Positions 15,815-24,231 of a stretch of 64,000 bases of DNA are shown here, piece after piece. Source of the stretch: Streptomyces sp. NRRL S-337 (GTDB taxonomy: Bacteria > Actinomycetota > Actinomycetes > Streptomycetales > Streptomycetaceae); the NCBI RefSeq assembly GCF_000720175.1, contig NZ_JOIX01000006.1, forward strand, positions 101,013-165,012. Direction: 5' to 3'. A model generated the notes under the pieces. The model was not told where the DNA came from. It searched no databases and saw nothing but the letters and a program-made list of their open reading frames with translations. Every line of letters begins with the position of its first letter. Within the stretch, counting starts at the first letter, position 1. The translations under genes and the position numbers were made by a program.

Positions 15815-18262
15815 TCACACCGGTCCTGCCAGTGCCGCCACCGGCTTCGTCAGGCCCACTCCCGAGCCGTCCCGGCGCGGGTCCGGCTCCGGCAGCGGTA
15901 CCGGCGCGCCCTTGGCGTCCGCCGCCCGCACCGGCGCCGGTCCGGCCCATGCCTGGATCAGGCAGTCCTCGCCCTTGAGGAACCGCTGGCAGCGCACTCC
16001 ACCGGTCGCCCGGCCCTTGCGCGGGTACTGGTCGAACGGTGTGATCTTGGCCGTGGCGACCGAGTCGTCCAGGGTGCCGTGCGAGCCGGCGACGGTGAAG
16101 ACCATGGCGTCGGCCGCCGGGTCGACCGCCGAGAACGAGATCACCTTCGCGCCCTCGCCCAGCTTGACCCCGGCCATACCGCCCGCGGGCCGGCCCTGCG
16201 GCCGTACCTGCGACGCCGGATAGCGCAGCAGCTGCGCCTCGGTGGTGATGAAGACCAGGTCCTCCTCACCGGTGCGCAGCTCGGCCGCGCCCACGATGCG
16301 GTCGCCCTCCTTGAGGGTGATGACCTCCAACTCCTCCTTGTGGGCGGGGTAGTCGGGCACCACCCGCTTGACCACGCCCTGTTCCGTACCGAGCGCCAGG
16401 CCCGGCGAGGACTCGTCCAGGGTGGTGAGGCAGATCAGGTCCTCGCCGTCCTGGAGCGTCAGGAACTCCGAGAGCGGTGCGCCGCCCGCGAGGGTCGGCG
16501 CCGCCGCGGTCTCCGGGAGCTGCGGCAGATCGATCACCGGGAGCCGCAGCAGCCGGCCCAGGGACGTCACCACGCCCACCTCACCGCGGGTCGTCGCCGG
16601 CACCGCCGAGACGATCACATCGTGCTTGACCCGCTTGGCGTCGACGTCGAACGGCACCTCGCCGGTGACCGTACGCGCCAGCAGGCCCGTCGAGGACAGC
16701 AGGACCCGGCACGGGTCGTCGGCGACCTCCAGCGGCACCGCGCCGACCGTGGTGCCGGCCGACTCCAGCAGGACCGTGCGCCGGTCCGTGCCGTACTTCT
16801 TGGCGACCGCGGCCAGCTCGCCGGAGACCAGCTTGCGCAGCTCGGCGTCCGACTCCAGGATCTGGGTCAGCTTCTCGATCTCCTCCTGCAGCCGGTCGCG
16901 CTCCGACTCCAGCTCGATCCGGTCGAACTTGGTCAGCCGGCGCAGCGGGGTGTCGAGGATGTACTGGGTCTGGACGTCGCTCAGCGAGAAGCGCTCGATC
17001 AGCCGCTCCTTGGCCTGTGCGCTGTTCTCGCTGGAGCGGATCAGGCGGATCACCTCGTCGATGTCCACCAGGGCCGTCAGCAGGCCCTCGACCAGGTGCA
17101 GCCGGTCGCGGCGCTTGCTGCGGCGGAACTCGCTGCGGCGGCGCACGACCTCGAAGCGGTGGTCGACGTAGACCTCCAGCAGCTCCTTCAGGCCCAGCGT
17201 CAGCGGCTGGCCGTCCACCAGCGCGACGTTGTTGATGCCGAAGGACTCCTCCATCGGCGTCAGCTTGTAGAGCTGCTCCAGCACGGCCTCGGGGTGGAAG
17301 CCGTTCTTGACCTCGATCACCAGACGCAGGCCGTGCTCACGGTCGGTGAGGTCCTTGACGTCCGCGATGCCCTGGAGCTTCTTCGAGCCGACCAGGTCCT
17401 TGATCTTCGAGATGACCTTTTCCGGGCCGACGGTGAAGGGGAGTTCGGTGACGACCAGGCCCTTGCGTCGCGCGGTGACGTTCTCCACCGTGACCGTGGC
17501 ACGGATCTTGAACGTGCCGCGGCCCTTCTCGTAGGCGTCGCGGATGCCGCTCAGACCCACGATCCGGCCGCCGGTCGGCAGGTCCGGGCCCGGGACGAAG
17601 CGCATCAGGGTGTCGAGGTCGGCGTTCGGGTGCTTGATCAGATGGCGGGCCGCGGCGATGACCTCGCCGAGGTTGTGCGGCGGCATGTTCGTCGCCATAC
17701 CGACGGCGATGCCGGAGGTGCCGTTGACGAGGAGGTTCGGATAGGCGGCGGGGAGGGCGACCGGCTCCCGCTCCTGGCCGTCGTAGTTCGGCGAGAAGTC
17801 GACGGTGTCCTCGTCGATCGACTCGGTCATCAGGGAGGTCGCGGACGCCATCCGGCATTCCGTGTACCGCATCGCGGCCGGCGGGTCGTCGTTGCCCAGC
17901 GAGCCGAAGTTGCCGTGCCCGTCGACCAGCGGCAGCCGCATCGAGAACGGCTGCGCCATGCGGACCAGCGCGTCGTAGATGGATGCGTCGCCGTGTGGGT
18001 GGAGCTTACCCATCACCTCGCCGACGACCCGGGCGCACTTCACATAGCCGCGGTCGGGGCGCAGGCCCATCTCGTTCATCTGGTAGAGGATGCGGCGGTG
18101 CACGGGCTTGAGGCCGTCGCGGGCGTCCGGCAGGGCGCGCGAGTAGATGACCGAATACGCGTACTCGAGGAAGGAACCCTGCATCTCGTCGACGACGTCG
18201 ATGTCGAGGATCCTCTCCTCGAAGTCGTCCGGCGGCGGGGTCTTCGTGCTGCGGCGGGCCAT
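15815..18262 (-). CDS. parC: DNA topoisomerase IV subunit A
   Basis: Breakage-reunion subunit, about 815 residues, partner of ParE (384-2504). The catalytic Tyr is in AAMRYTECRM, and the quinolone-resistance region is HPHGDASIYDALVRMAQPFS. YAYSVIYSRALPDARDGLKP and the IGMATN-type motif (IAVGMATNMPPHNLGE) are also present. The C-terminal third is the beta-pinwheel that binds DNA; it lacks a clear GyrA box, consistent with ParC. ATG 18262 (MARRSTKTPPP) follows AAGGAG at 11 bases and matches the usual family start. The frame continues to a TTG at 18331, which would add 23 Ala/Pro-rich residues. Confidence 0.93.
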   Translation of the reverse strand: MARRSTKTPPPDDFEERILDIDVVDEMQGSFLEYAYSVIYSRALPDARDGLKPVHRRILYQMNEMGLRPDRGYVKCARVVGEVMGKLHPHGDASIYDALVRMAQPFSMRLPLVDGHGNFGSLGNDDPPAAMRYTECRMASATSLMTESIDEDTVDFSPNYDGQEREPVALPAAYPNLLVNGTSGIAVGMATNMPPHNLGEVIAAARHLIKHPNADLDTLMRFVPGPDLPTGGRIVGLSGIRDAYEKGRGTFKIRATVTVENVTARRKGLVVTELPFTVGPEKVISKIKDLVGSKKLQGIADVKDLTDREHGLRLVIEVKNGFHPEAVLEQLYKLTPMEESFGINNVALVDGQPLTLGLKELLEVYVDHRFEVVRRRSEFRRSKRRDRLHLVEGLLTALVDIDEVIRLIRSSENSAQAKERLIERFSLSDVQTQYILDTPLRRLTKFDRIELESERDRLQEEIEKLTQILESDAELRKLVSGELAAVAKKYGTDRRTVLLESAGTTVGAVPLEVADDPCRVLLSSTGLLARTVTGEVPFDVDAKRVKHDVIVSAVPATTRGEVGVVTSLGRLLRLPVIDLPQLPETAAAPTLAGGAPLSEFLTLQDGEDLICLTTLDESSPGLALGTEQGVVKRVVPDYPAHKEELEVITLKEGDRIVGAAELRTGEEDLVFITTEAQLLRYPASQVRPQGRPAGGMAGVKLGEGAKVISFSAVDPAADAMVFTVAGSHGTLDDSVATAKITPFDQYPRKGRATGGVRCQRFLKGEDCLIQAWAGPAPVRAADAKGAPVPLPEPDPRRDGSGVGLTKPVAALAGPV

Positions 18263-18602
18263 CGCGGCTGCGGCTCCTTCTGCTGCGTCTACTGCCGAGG
18301 TCGGGGACGGCGCCGGGGCGTCGTCGGTCAATCAGCCGGGTCGATCAGCTGGGGGATCAACCGGCGAGTATCTCTGAGTCTGACGCGGACCATTGTGGAC
18401 CGCCCCACTGACAACGCCGACCGCGACTCCCCCTTCCGCCCCTGCGGCGGCCCGGTGGCGGCCCCCACGACGGCCCGGCGGCGGCTCCGTGACGGCTCTG
18501 CGCGGGCCCTCGTTCGGGGGCGGTCCTGCGGGAACTTCGCCAGATGCCGACGCGGTTGCATACAGTGACAGAACTTCTTCGCAAGCGATCGAAGGGACGT
18601 AC
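18263..18602. other. Divergent promoter region between parC and the M16 peptidase operon
   Basis: About 340 bases with no supported gene. A TACAGT-like -10 lies near 18560 for the plus-strand genes, with no good -35. Nothing else was recognised. Confidence 0.4.
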
Positions 18603-19946
18603 ATGCCCATGGGTCACACGGCCACAGAACAAGCCGGCTCCGGCGGCCTGACAGCGACCGAGCACCGGCTGGCCAACGGCCTGCGCGTGGTGCTCTCCGA
18701 AGACCACCTGACCCCGGTCGCAGCGGTCTGCCTCTGGTACGACGTCGGCTCCCGCCATGAGGTCAAGGGCCGTACGGGCCTGGCTCACCTCTTCGAGCAC
18801 CTGATGTTCCAGGGTTCCGCGCAGGTGAAGGGGAACGGCCACTTCGAGCTGGTGCAGGGCGCCGGCGGTTCGCTCAACGGCACCACGAGCTTCGAGCGCA
18901 CCAACTACTTCGAGACCATGCCCGCCCACGAGCTGGAGCTGGCGCTCTGGCTGGAGGCGGACCGCATGGGTTCGCTGCTGACCGCGCTCGACGAGGAGTC
19001 CCTGGAGAACCAGCGCGACGTCGTCAAGAACGAGCGCCGCCAGCGCTACGACAACGTCCCCTACGGCACGGCCTTCGAGAAGCTGACGGCCATGGCGTAC
19101 CCCGAGGGCCACCCGTACCACCACACCCCCATCGGGTCGATGGCCGATCTGGACGCCGCCTCCCTGGAGGACGCCCGGGCGTTCTTCCGTACGTACTACG
19201 CGCCCAACAACGCCGTCCTGTCGGTCGTCGGCGACATCGACCCGGCCCGGACGCTGGCCTGGATCGAGAAGTACTTCGGCTCGATCCCCTCCCACGACGG
19301 CAAGCAGCCGCCCCGGGACGGCACCCTGCCCGACGTGATCGGCAGCGAGCTGCGCGAGGTCGTCGAGGAGGAGGTGCCCTCCCGCGCCCTGATGGCGGCC
19401 TACCGCCTGCCGCACGACGGCACCCGTGAGGCGGACGCCGCCGACCTCGCGCTGACCGTCCTGGGCGGCGGCGAGTCCTCGCGCCTGTACAACCGGCTGG
19501 TGCGCCGCGACCGCAGCGCCGTCGCCGCCGGCTTCGGTCTGCTGCGGCTGGCCGGTGCGCCCTCCCTGGGCTGGCTGGACGTGAAGACATCCGCCGGGGT
19601 GGAGGTGCCCGCCATCGAGCGCGCGGTGGACGAGGAGCTGGCGCGGTTCGCCGCCGAGGGGCCCACCCCGGAGGAGATGGAACGGGCGCAGGCCCAGCTG
19701 GAGCGCGAGTGGCTGGACCGCCTGGCGACGGTCAGCGGCCGCGCCGACGAACTGTGCCGCTTCGCCGTCCTGTTCGGCGACCCGCAGCTCGCGCTGACCG
19801 CCGTACAGCGGGTCCTGGACATCACCCCCGAGGAGGTGCAGGCGGTCGCCAAGGCCCGGCTGCGCCCCGACAACCGCGCGGTGCTCGTCTACGAGCCCAC
19901 CGAGCCGGCCGGCAACGGCGCCGAGGAAGGGGAGACGGAGCAGTGA
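18603..19946 (+). CDS. M16-family zinc metallopeptidase, catalytic subunit
   Basis: Pitrilysin/mitochondrial-processing-peptidase family enzyme of 447 residues. The inverted zinc motif HxxEH is present as HLFEHLMF (near residue 62), with the downstream Glu in the ESLENQRDVVKNE region. Two M16 alpha/beta repeats follow. ATG 18603 follows AAGGGA; ATG 18609 is two codons downstream. No signal peptide, so it is likely cytoplasmic. Its stop overlaps the GTG of a second M16 gene lacking the zinc motif, the usual active/inactive heterodimer. Substrates in Streptomyces are unknown. Confidence 0.9.
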   Translation: MPMGHTATEQAGSGGLTATEHRLANGLRVVLSEDHLTPVAAVCLWYDVGSRHEVKGRTGLAHLFEHLMFQGSAQVKGNGHFELVQGAGGSLNGTTSFERTNYFETMPAHELELALWLEADRMGSLLTALDEESLENQRDVVKNERRQRYDNVPYGTAFEKLTAMAYPEGHPYHHTPIGSMADLDAASLEDARAFFRTYYAPNNAVLSVVGDIDPARTLAWIEKYFGSIPSHDGKQPPRDGTLPDVIGSELREVVEEEVPSRALMAAYRLPHDGTREADAADLALTVLGGGESSRLYNRLVRRDRSAVAAGFGLLRLAGAPSLGWLDVKTSAGVEVPAIERAVDEELARFAAEGPTPEEMERAQAQLEREWLDRLATVSGRADELCRFAVLFGDPQLALTAVQRVLDITPEEVQAVAKARLRPDNRAVLVYEPTEPAGNGAEEGETEQ

Positions 19947-21364
19947 GCGACGCCACCCGTCAGGATTCCGCAGGGAGCACCATGCAGTTCCACCCGCAGC
20001 CCCAGAGCGGCGCGCCCAAGCCGTGGGCCTTCCCGGCCCCCGAGCGCAGCCAACTGCCCAACGGCCTCACACTCCTGACCAGCCACCGCCCCGGCCAGCA
20101 GGTCGTCGCGGTCGAGATCAACCTCGTCGCCCCGCTGGACGCCGAGCCCGAGGGCCTGGACGGTGTCGCCACGATCATGGCGCGTGCCCTGTCCGAGGGC
20201 ACCGACAAATACGACGCGGAGGGCTTCGCCGCCGAGCTGGAGCGCTGCGGCGCCACGCTGGACGCGCACGCCGACCACCCCGGCGTACGGGTCTCCCTGG
20301 AGGTCCCGGCGTCCCGGCTGACCCGCGCGCTCGGCCTGCTCGCCGACGCGCTGCGCGCCCCCGCCTTCCCGGAGAGCGAGATCGAGCGGCTGGTCCGCAA
20401 CCGCCTCGACGAGATCCCGCACGAGCTCGCCAACCCGGCCCGGCGCGCGGCGATGGCGCTCTCCAAGGAGCTGTTCCCGTCCACCGCGCGGATCTCCCGC
20501 CCCCGCCAGGGCACCGAGGAGACCGTCGCGCGGATCGACGCCGCGGCCGTGCGCGCTTTCTACGACGCGCACGTCCGGCCCGCCACGGCCACCGCCGTGA
20601 TCGTCGGTGACTTCACCGGCATCGACCTCGCCGCGGCGCTCGCCGACACCCTCGGCGCCTGGAGCGGTTCGACCGCCGAGCCGGTCAGGGCCACGCCGAT
20701 CGCCGCCGACGACACCGGCCGCGTGGTGATCGTGGACCGCCCCGGCGCGGTCCAGACACAGCTGCTCCTCGGCCGGATCGGCGCCGACCGGCACGACCGC
20801 GTGTGGCCCGCCCAGGTGCTCGGCACGTACTGCCTGGGCGGCACCCTCACCTCCCGGCTGGACCGCGTGCTGCGCGAGGAGAAGGGCTACACCTACGGGG
20901 TGCGCGCCTTCGGCCAGGTATTGCGCTCCACGGCCCCCACGTCCCCCGAGGGCACCACCGGCGCGGCGTTGCTCGCCATCAGCGGCTCGGTGGACACCGC
21001 CTCCACCGGGCCCGCGCTGGAGGACCTCTGGAAGGTGCTGCGGACCCTCGCGGCAGAGGGACTGACGGACGAGGAGCGGGACGTCGCGGTGCAGAACCTC
21101 GTCGGGGTGGCGCCGCTCAAGTACGAGACCGCGGCGGCCGTCGCGGGCACCCTCGCCGACCAGGTGGAGCAGCAGCTCCCGGACGACTTCCAGGCGCAGT
21201 TGTACCTCCGGCTCGCGGAGACCGGCACGGTCGAGGCGACCGCCGCCGCCGTCAACGCCTTCCCGGTGGACCGCCTGGTGACCGTCCTGGTGGGCGACGC
21301 AGCGCAGATCACCGAGCCCGTCAAGGCGCTGGGCATCGGAGAGGTGACGGTCGTCAGCGGCTAG
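19943..21364 (+). CDS. M16-family peptidase-like, non-catalytic partner
   Basis: Second M16 protein, 473 residues, starting at GTG 19943 within a GTGA overlap with the catalytic subunit. The fold is conserved (LPNGLTLLTSHRP, later EEKGYTYGVRAF and the terminal VTVLVGDA region), but the zinc motif is replaced: HxxEH falls in a stretch reading VATIMARALSEGT. It probably completes the substrate chamber, like MPP-alpha. A strong terminator follows at 21402-21435, closing the operon. Confidence 0.9.
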   Translation: MSDATRQDSAGSTMQFHPQPQSGAPKPWAFPAPERSQLPNGLTLLTSHRPGQQVVAVEINLVAPLDAEPEGLDGVATIMARALSEGTDKYDAEGFAAELERCGATLDAHADHPGVRVSLEVPASRLTRALGLLADALRAPAFPESEIERLVRNRLDEIPHELANPARRAAMALSKELFPSTARISRPRQGTEETVARIDAAAVRAFYDAHVRPATATAVIVGDFTGIDLAAALADTLGAWSGSTAEPVRATPIAADDTGRVVIVDRPGAVQTQLLLGRIGADRHDRVWPAQVLGTYCLGGTLTSRLDRVLREEKGYTYGVRAFGQVLRSTAPTSPEGTTGAALLAISGSVDTASTGPALEDLWKVLRTLAAEGLTDEERDVAVQNLVGVAPLKYETAAAVAGTLADQVEQQLPDDFQAQLYLRLAETGTVEATAAAVNAFPVDRLVTVLVGDAAQITEPVKALGIGEVTVVSG

Positions 21365-21401
21365 CGCCCCCTTGGCGCATGACGACGCGTCATGTCCTGA
21401 C

Positions 21402-21435
21402 CGGCTCCCGTGGTGTGCGTTCACCACGGGAGCCG
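21402..21435 (+). terminator. Terminator of the M16 operon
   Basis: CGGCTCCCGTGGTG (21402-21415) pairs perfectly over 14 bases with 21422-21435 around a 6-base loop, 37 bases after the stop codon. Confidence 0.85.
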
Positions 21436-21624
21436 TCGCATGTCTGGGGGAGTCCATCGGAGTCCGACGGAGTCCGCCGTATGTCCGGTTTGTGAGGGCT
21501 CGTTGGGCCGGAACTTGTGGCATCCCGCACAAAATCGCGGTTCTGTTTGGCTCCGCAAAGTGGCCCCGATTAGCGTCGGTCCGGCTGTTCGTCACAACTC
21601 CGCCACAACAGTGGCACCGGACAG

Positions 21625-21770
21625 TCATCGCCGAGTCCCCGTACGGCGCGAGCCAGGGGAGCCGGGGACCCACGTCCCTGGGGTGAATCGGGCCCCTCTC
21701 CGGAGGAGCCCGTAGGAGACCTTCCTGCTCCGAACCCGTCAGCTAACCCGGTAGGCGAGAGGGAAGGAAA
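21625..21770 (+). ncRNA. ydaO/yuaA-type c-di-AMP riboswitch
   Basis: The leader of the M23 gene carries the conserved blocks of this riboswitch in order: CCGAGTCC, GAGCCGGGGACCCA, GGGGTGAATC, GTAGGAG, CCGAACCCGTCAGCTAACC and GGTAGGCGAGAGGGAAGGA. The gene starts about 14 bases after the last block. In actinomycetes this class sits upstream of cell-wall hydrolase genes and turns them off when c-di-AMP is high. Confidence 0.92.
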
Positions 21771-21784
21771 GGACAAGCCAGCAC

Positions 21785-22585
21785 ATGGCGTTCACCCGTG
21801 CCACCGGGAAGCACCGCCGGGCCAGCCGCAGCGCCCGGACGACCCGCAAGCTCGCCGGCATAGCCACCCTCGCCACCTCCGGCGTCGTCGGAACCCTGGC
21901 TTCGCCGGCGCTGGCCGCCTCCGACGCGGCCCGCGCCCAGGACACCGGCCTCACCCAGGCCGTCGTGCTCGGTGACGAGCTCGCCCACCGCCTGGAGGTC
22001 CAGGCCGACGCCCAGCAGGCCGCCGCCGAGGTCGCCGCCGTGAAGGCGAAGGCCGAGGCCGAGGCCAAGAAGCGCGCGGCGGAGGCCGAGCGGCACGCCG
22101 AGGCGGCCAGGAAGAAGGCCAAGGCGGAGCGCGAGGCCAAGGAGCGGGCCGCCCGGGACGCCGAGCGCAAGCGCCTGAACGCCTTCGTCGCCCCCGTAGC
22201 GGACTCCTACGTCTCCACCGGCTACCAGGCCTCCAGCAGCCTGTGGTCGTCCGGCAGCCACACCGGCATCGACTTCCACGCCGCCACCGGGACCTCCGTC
22301 CACGCGGTCGGCGCGGGCACCGTCGTCGAGGCCGGCTGGGGCGGCGCGTACGGCAACAACATCGTGATCAAGATGCACGACGGCACGTACACCCAGTACG
22401 GCCACCTGTCGTCGATCGGCGTCTCCGTCGGCCAGACCGTCACCCCCGGCCAGCAGATCGGCCTCTCCGGGGCCACCGGCAACGCCACCGGCCCGCATCT
22501 GCACTTCGAGGCCCGCACCGGCCCGGACTACGGCTCCGACATCGACCCGATCGCGTATCTGCGGTCGCACGGCGTCGACGTCTGA
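21785..22585 (+). CDS. Secreted M23 peptidoglycan endopeptidase with coiled coil
   Basis: Exported cell-wall hydrolase of 266 residues. The N-terminal signal sequence has a basic start and a hydrophobic core, and ends at ASPALAA (about residue 44). An Ala/Lys/Glu-rich coiled coil spans about 60-135, and a C-terminal M23 (LytM) domain has zinc ligands in GSHTGIDFHA and HLHFEAR. Such enzymes cut peptide cross-links during growth or germination. Expression is probably gated by the riboswitch directly upstream. The gene follows its own promoter and terminates near 22743. Confidence 0.92.
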   Translation: MAFTRATGKHRRASRSARTTRKLAGIATLATSGVVGTLASPALAASDAARAQDTGLTQAVVLGDELAHRLEVQADAQQAAAEVAAVKAKAEAEAKKRAAEAERHAEAARKKAKAEREAKERAARDAERKRLNAFVAPVADSYVSTGYQASSSLWSSGSHTGIDFHAATGTSVHAVGAGTVVEAGWGGAYGNNIVIKMHDGTYTQYGHLSSIGVSVGQTVTPGQQIGLSGATGNATGPHLHFEARTGPDYGSDIDPIAYLRSHGVDV

Positions 22586-22714
22586 GCTGGCGTCCGACCG
22601 GCCCGCCCGCACGCCCTCGGCGCACGCCTGAGCATGCCCCGCGCCCGCTGGCCAAAAAATATCGCCGAATACGCGGAGTCCGTCGGAAAAGCCCCGCCGG
22701 TCGAATAGAGTCTC

Positions 22715-22743
22715 GGAAAAGCCGCCGACCGGCGGCGTTTTCC
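22715..22743 (+). terminator. Hairpin with T tract after the M23 gene
   Basis: GGAAAAGCCGCC (22715-22726) pairs with GGCGGC-G-TTTTCC (22731-22743) with one bulge. It resembles a terminator for the M23 gene but lies only 26 bases before the GntR start, so a regulatory role there is possible. Confidence 0.5.
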
Positions 22744-22768
22744 GGGGATTACGGCGGAGGCACGATCG

Positions 22769-23458
22769 ATGCGAGGCCATATTTCCGCGCATGCGGTGTG
22801 CACGGCGATTCGCGAGGACATCGTCTCCGGTGCACTGGCGCCGGGGAGCCGGCTGATCGAGGAGATCCTGGCGGCGCGCTACGGCGTCTCCAGAGTGCCG
22901 GTCCGCGAAGCGCTGCGCACCCTGCAGTCGGAGGGCTTCGTCACCACCCGCCACCACGCGGGCGCCTGCGTCGCCGAGCCCACCGAGCAGGAGGCCGCCG
23001 ACCTACTGGACATCCGCGCCCTGCTGGAGCCGCTGGGCGCGGCCCGCGCGGCCGCCCGGCGTACTCCCGCCCACCTGAAGGTGCTGCGCGGTCTGGTACG
23101 GCTGGGTCGCGAGCGGGCCCGCCACGGCAGCCCCGCCGACCTGCGCCAACTCGACGGCTGGTTCCACGAGACGCTGGCCCAGGCGGCCGGCAGCCCCAGC
23201 CTGACCGCACTGCTGACCCAGCTGCGCCGCAAGATCGAGTGGATGTATGCGATGGAGCCGCCGCCGCGGGCCGGTGAGGCCTGGGACGACCACGGCGCGG
23301 TACTGGACGCGGTGGCCCGGGGCGACGCGGAACGGGCCCGCGCCCTGATGGCGGCGCACATCGAGCGGTCGCTCCCGGTGTACCGGCTGAGGCGCATCGC
23401 GGCACCCGACGTGAGCGACACGAAACGGCCCGTCAACACAGCGCGCGCCCGTTCTTAA
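22769..23458 (+). CDS. GntR-family regulator, FadR/FCD subfamily
   Basis: DNA-binding repressor of 229 residues. The winged helix is at about 8-70 (IREDIVSGALAPGSRLIEE, then VSRVPVREALRTLQSEGFV) and the FCD effector domain at about 85-205, including the metal-type residues in RQLDGWFHETL and MAAHIERSL. GGAGG precedes the ATG. Such proteins usually respond to organic acids or sugar acids. No obvious target adjoins it; the next gene rightward is ptsH on the other strand. Confidence 0.87.
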   Translation: MRGHISAHAVCTAIREDIVSGALAPGSRLIEEILAARYGVSRVPVREALRTLQSEGFVTTRHHAGACVAEPTEQEAADLLDIRALLEPLGAARAAARRTPAHLKVLRGLVRLGRERARHGSPADLRQLDGWFHETLAQAAGSPSLTALLTQLRRKIEWMYAMEPPPRAGEAWDDHGAVLDAVARGDAERARALMAAHIERSLPVYRLRRIAAPDVSDTKRPVNTARARS

Positions 23459-23817
23459 CAAGCGGGCCGTATACAAAGGGGTACGCGATTTCGAGGCGGA
23501 TGTTTTGCGCCTTGGATCGATGGCGCCCGTCTTTGATTTCGGGGTACCGGCGCGCGCCTGCTTTTCCGGCACGCACATGAGCTCGCAGGCTTTCCCGTGC
23601 ATGCCTTTCCCGCGCATTGGTCCCAGGCAATGATTATTCCGCGGCAGCGGGCACGGCATTTGCGTGGGGGCGGGGCAGGACATTCCCCCGGCACGGCACT
23701 TGTCCGGAACGGCATTTCCCCGGAACCGTATTTCTTCGGCACGCGGAACGGCCCCGCCGCGGCACCTTTTCAGGTCACCGTGGCGGGGCCGTCGTACGAA
23801 GGGGCGTCCCGGTGGAC
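23459..23817. other. Intergenic stretch between GntR and ptsH
   Basis: About 360 bases without a supported gene. It is less GC-rich than its surroundings and contains several GGCACGGCA/GGCATTT-type words. The ptsH terminator occupies 23748-23792. Confidence 0.5.
23748..23792 (-). terminator. ptsH terminator
   Basis: ACGGCCCCGCC (23748-23758) pairs perfectly with GGCGGGGCCGT (23782-23792), 26 bases downstream of the ptsH stop on the minus strand. Confidence 0.75.
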
Positions 23818-24099
23818 TCACACGGTCTCGGGAAGCTCTTCGAGACCCTCGGCGACGAGCTTGGCCAGGCGGTCGAGCGCTTCCTCGGCGCCCTCGGCGT
23901 CCGAGGCCAGCACGATCTCCTCGCCGCCCTGGGCGCCCAGGCCCAGGACCGCGAGCATGGAGGCCGCGTTGACCGGGTTGCCATCGGCCTTGGCGATCGT
24001 CATCGGGACGCCGGCGGCGGTGGCCGCCCGGACGAAGATCGATGCGGGGCGGGCGTGCAGGCCCTCGGCCCAACCGACATTGACGCGGCGCTCAGCCAT
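23818..24099 (-). CDS. ptsH: Phosphocarrier protein HPr
   Basis: HPr of the phosphotransferase system, 93 residues. It takes phosphate from enzyme I on the active-site His in GLHARPAS and passes it to enzyme IIA proteins. The region corresponding to regulatory Ser46 is NAASMLAVLGLGA, so the Ser is present. ATG 24099 (MAERRVNV) is preferred over an open frame starting five codons earlier. It stands alone with its own terminator, the usual arrangement in Streptomyces where ptsI and crr are elsewhere. Confidence 0.93.
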   Translation of the reverse strand: MAERRVNVGWAEGLHARPASIFVRAATAAGVPMTIAKADGNPVNAASMLAVLGLGAQGGEEIVLASDAEGAEEALDRLAKLVAEGLEELPETV

Positions 24100-24231
24100 G
24101 GTGTTGCCCTTCAAAGTCGTGACTGTTGTCTAGACCATTCTCTCACGCGGCCGGGACTGCTCCCAGCCTCCCCCGACCCCGAGATTACGCGCGCCGGGCC
24201 GGTTGTCGGTGGCCGGTCGTACGCTGTCCGC

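Noticed and set aside
16079..18568. 829-codon plus-strand open frame opposite parC
   Set aside because: Antisense shadow of an unambiguous topoisomerase gene, with repetitive Arg/Leu/Gln composition.
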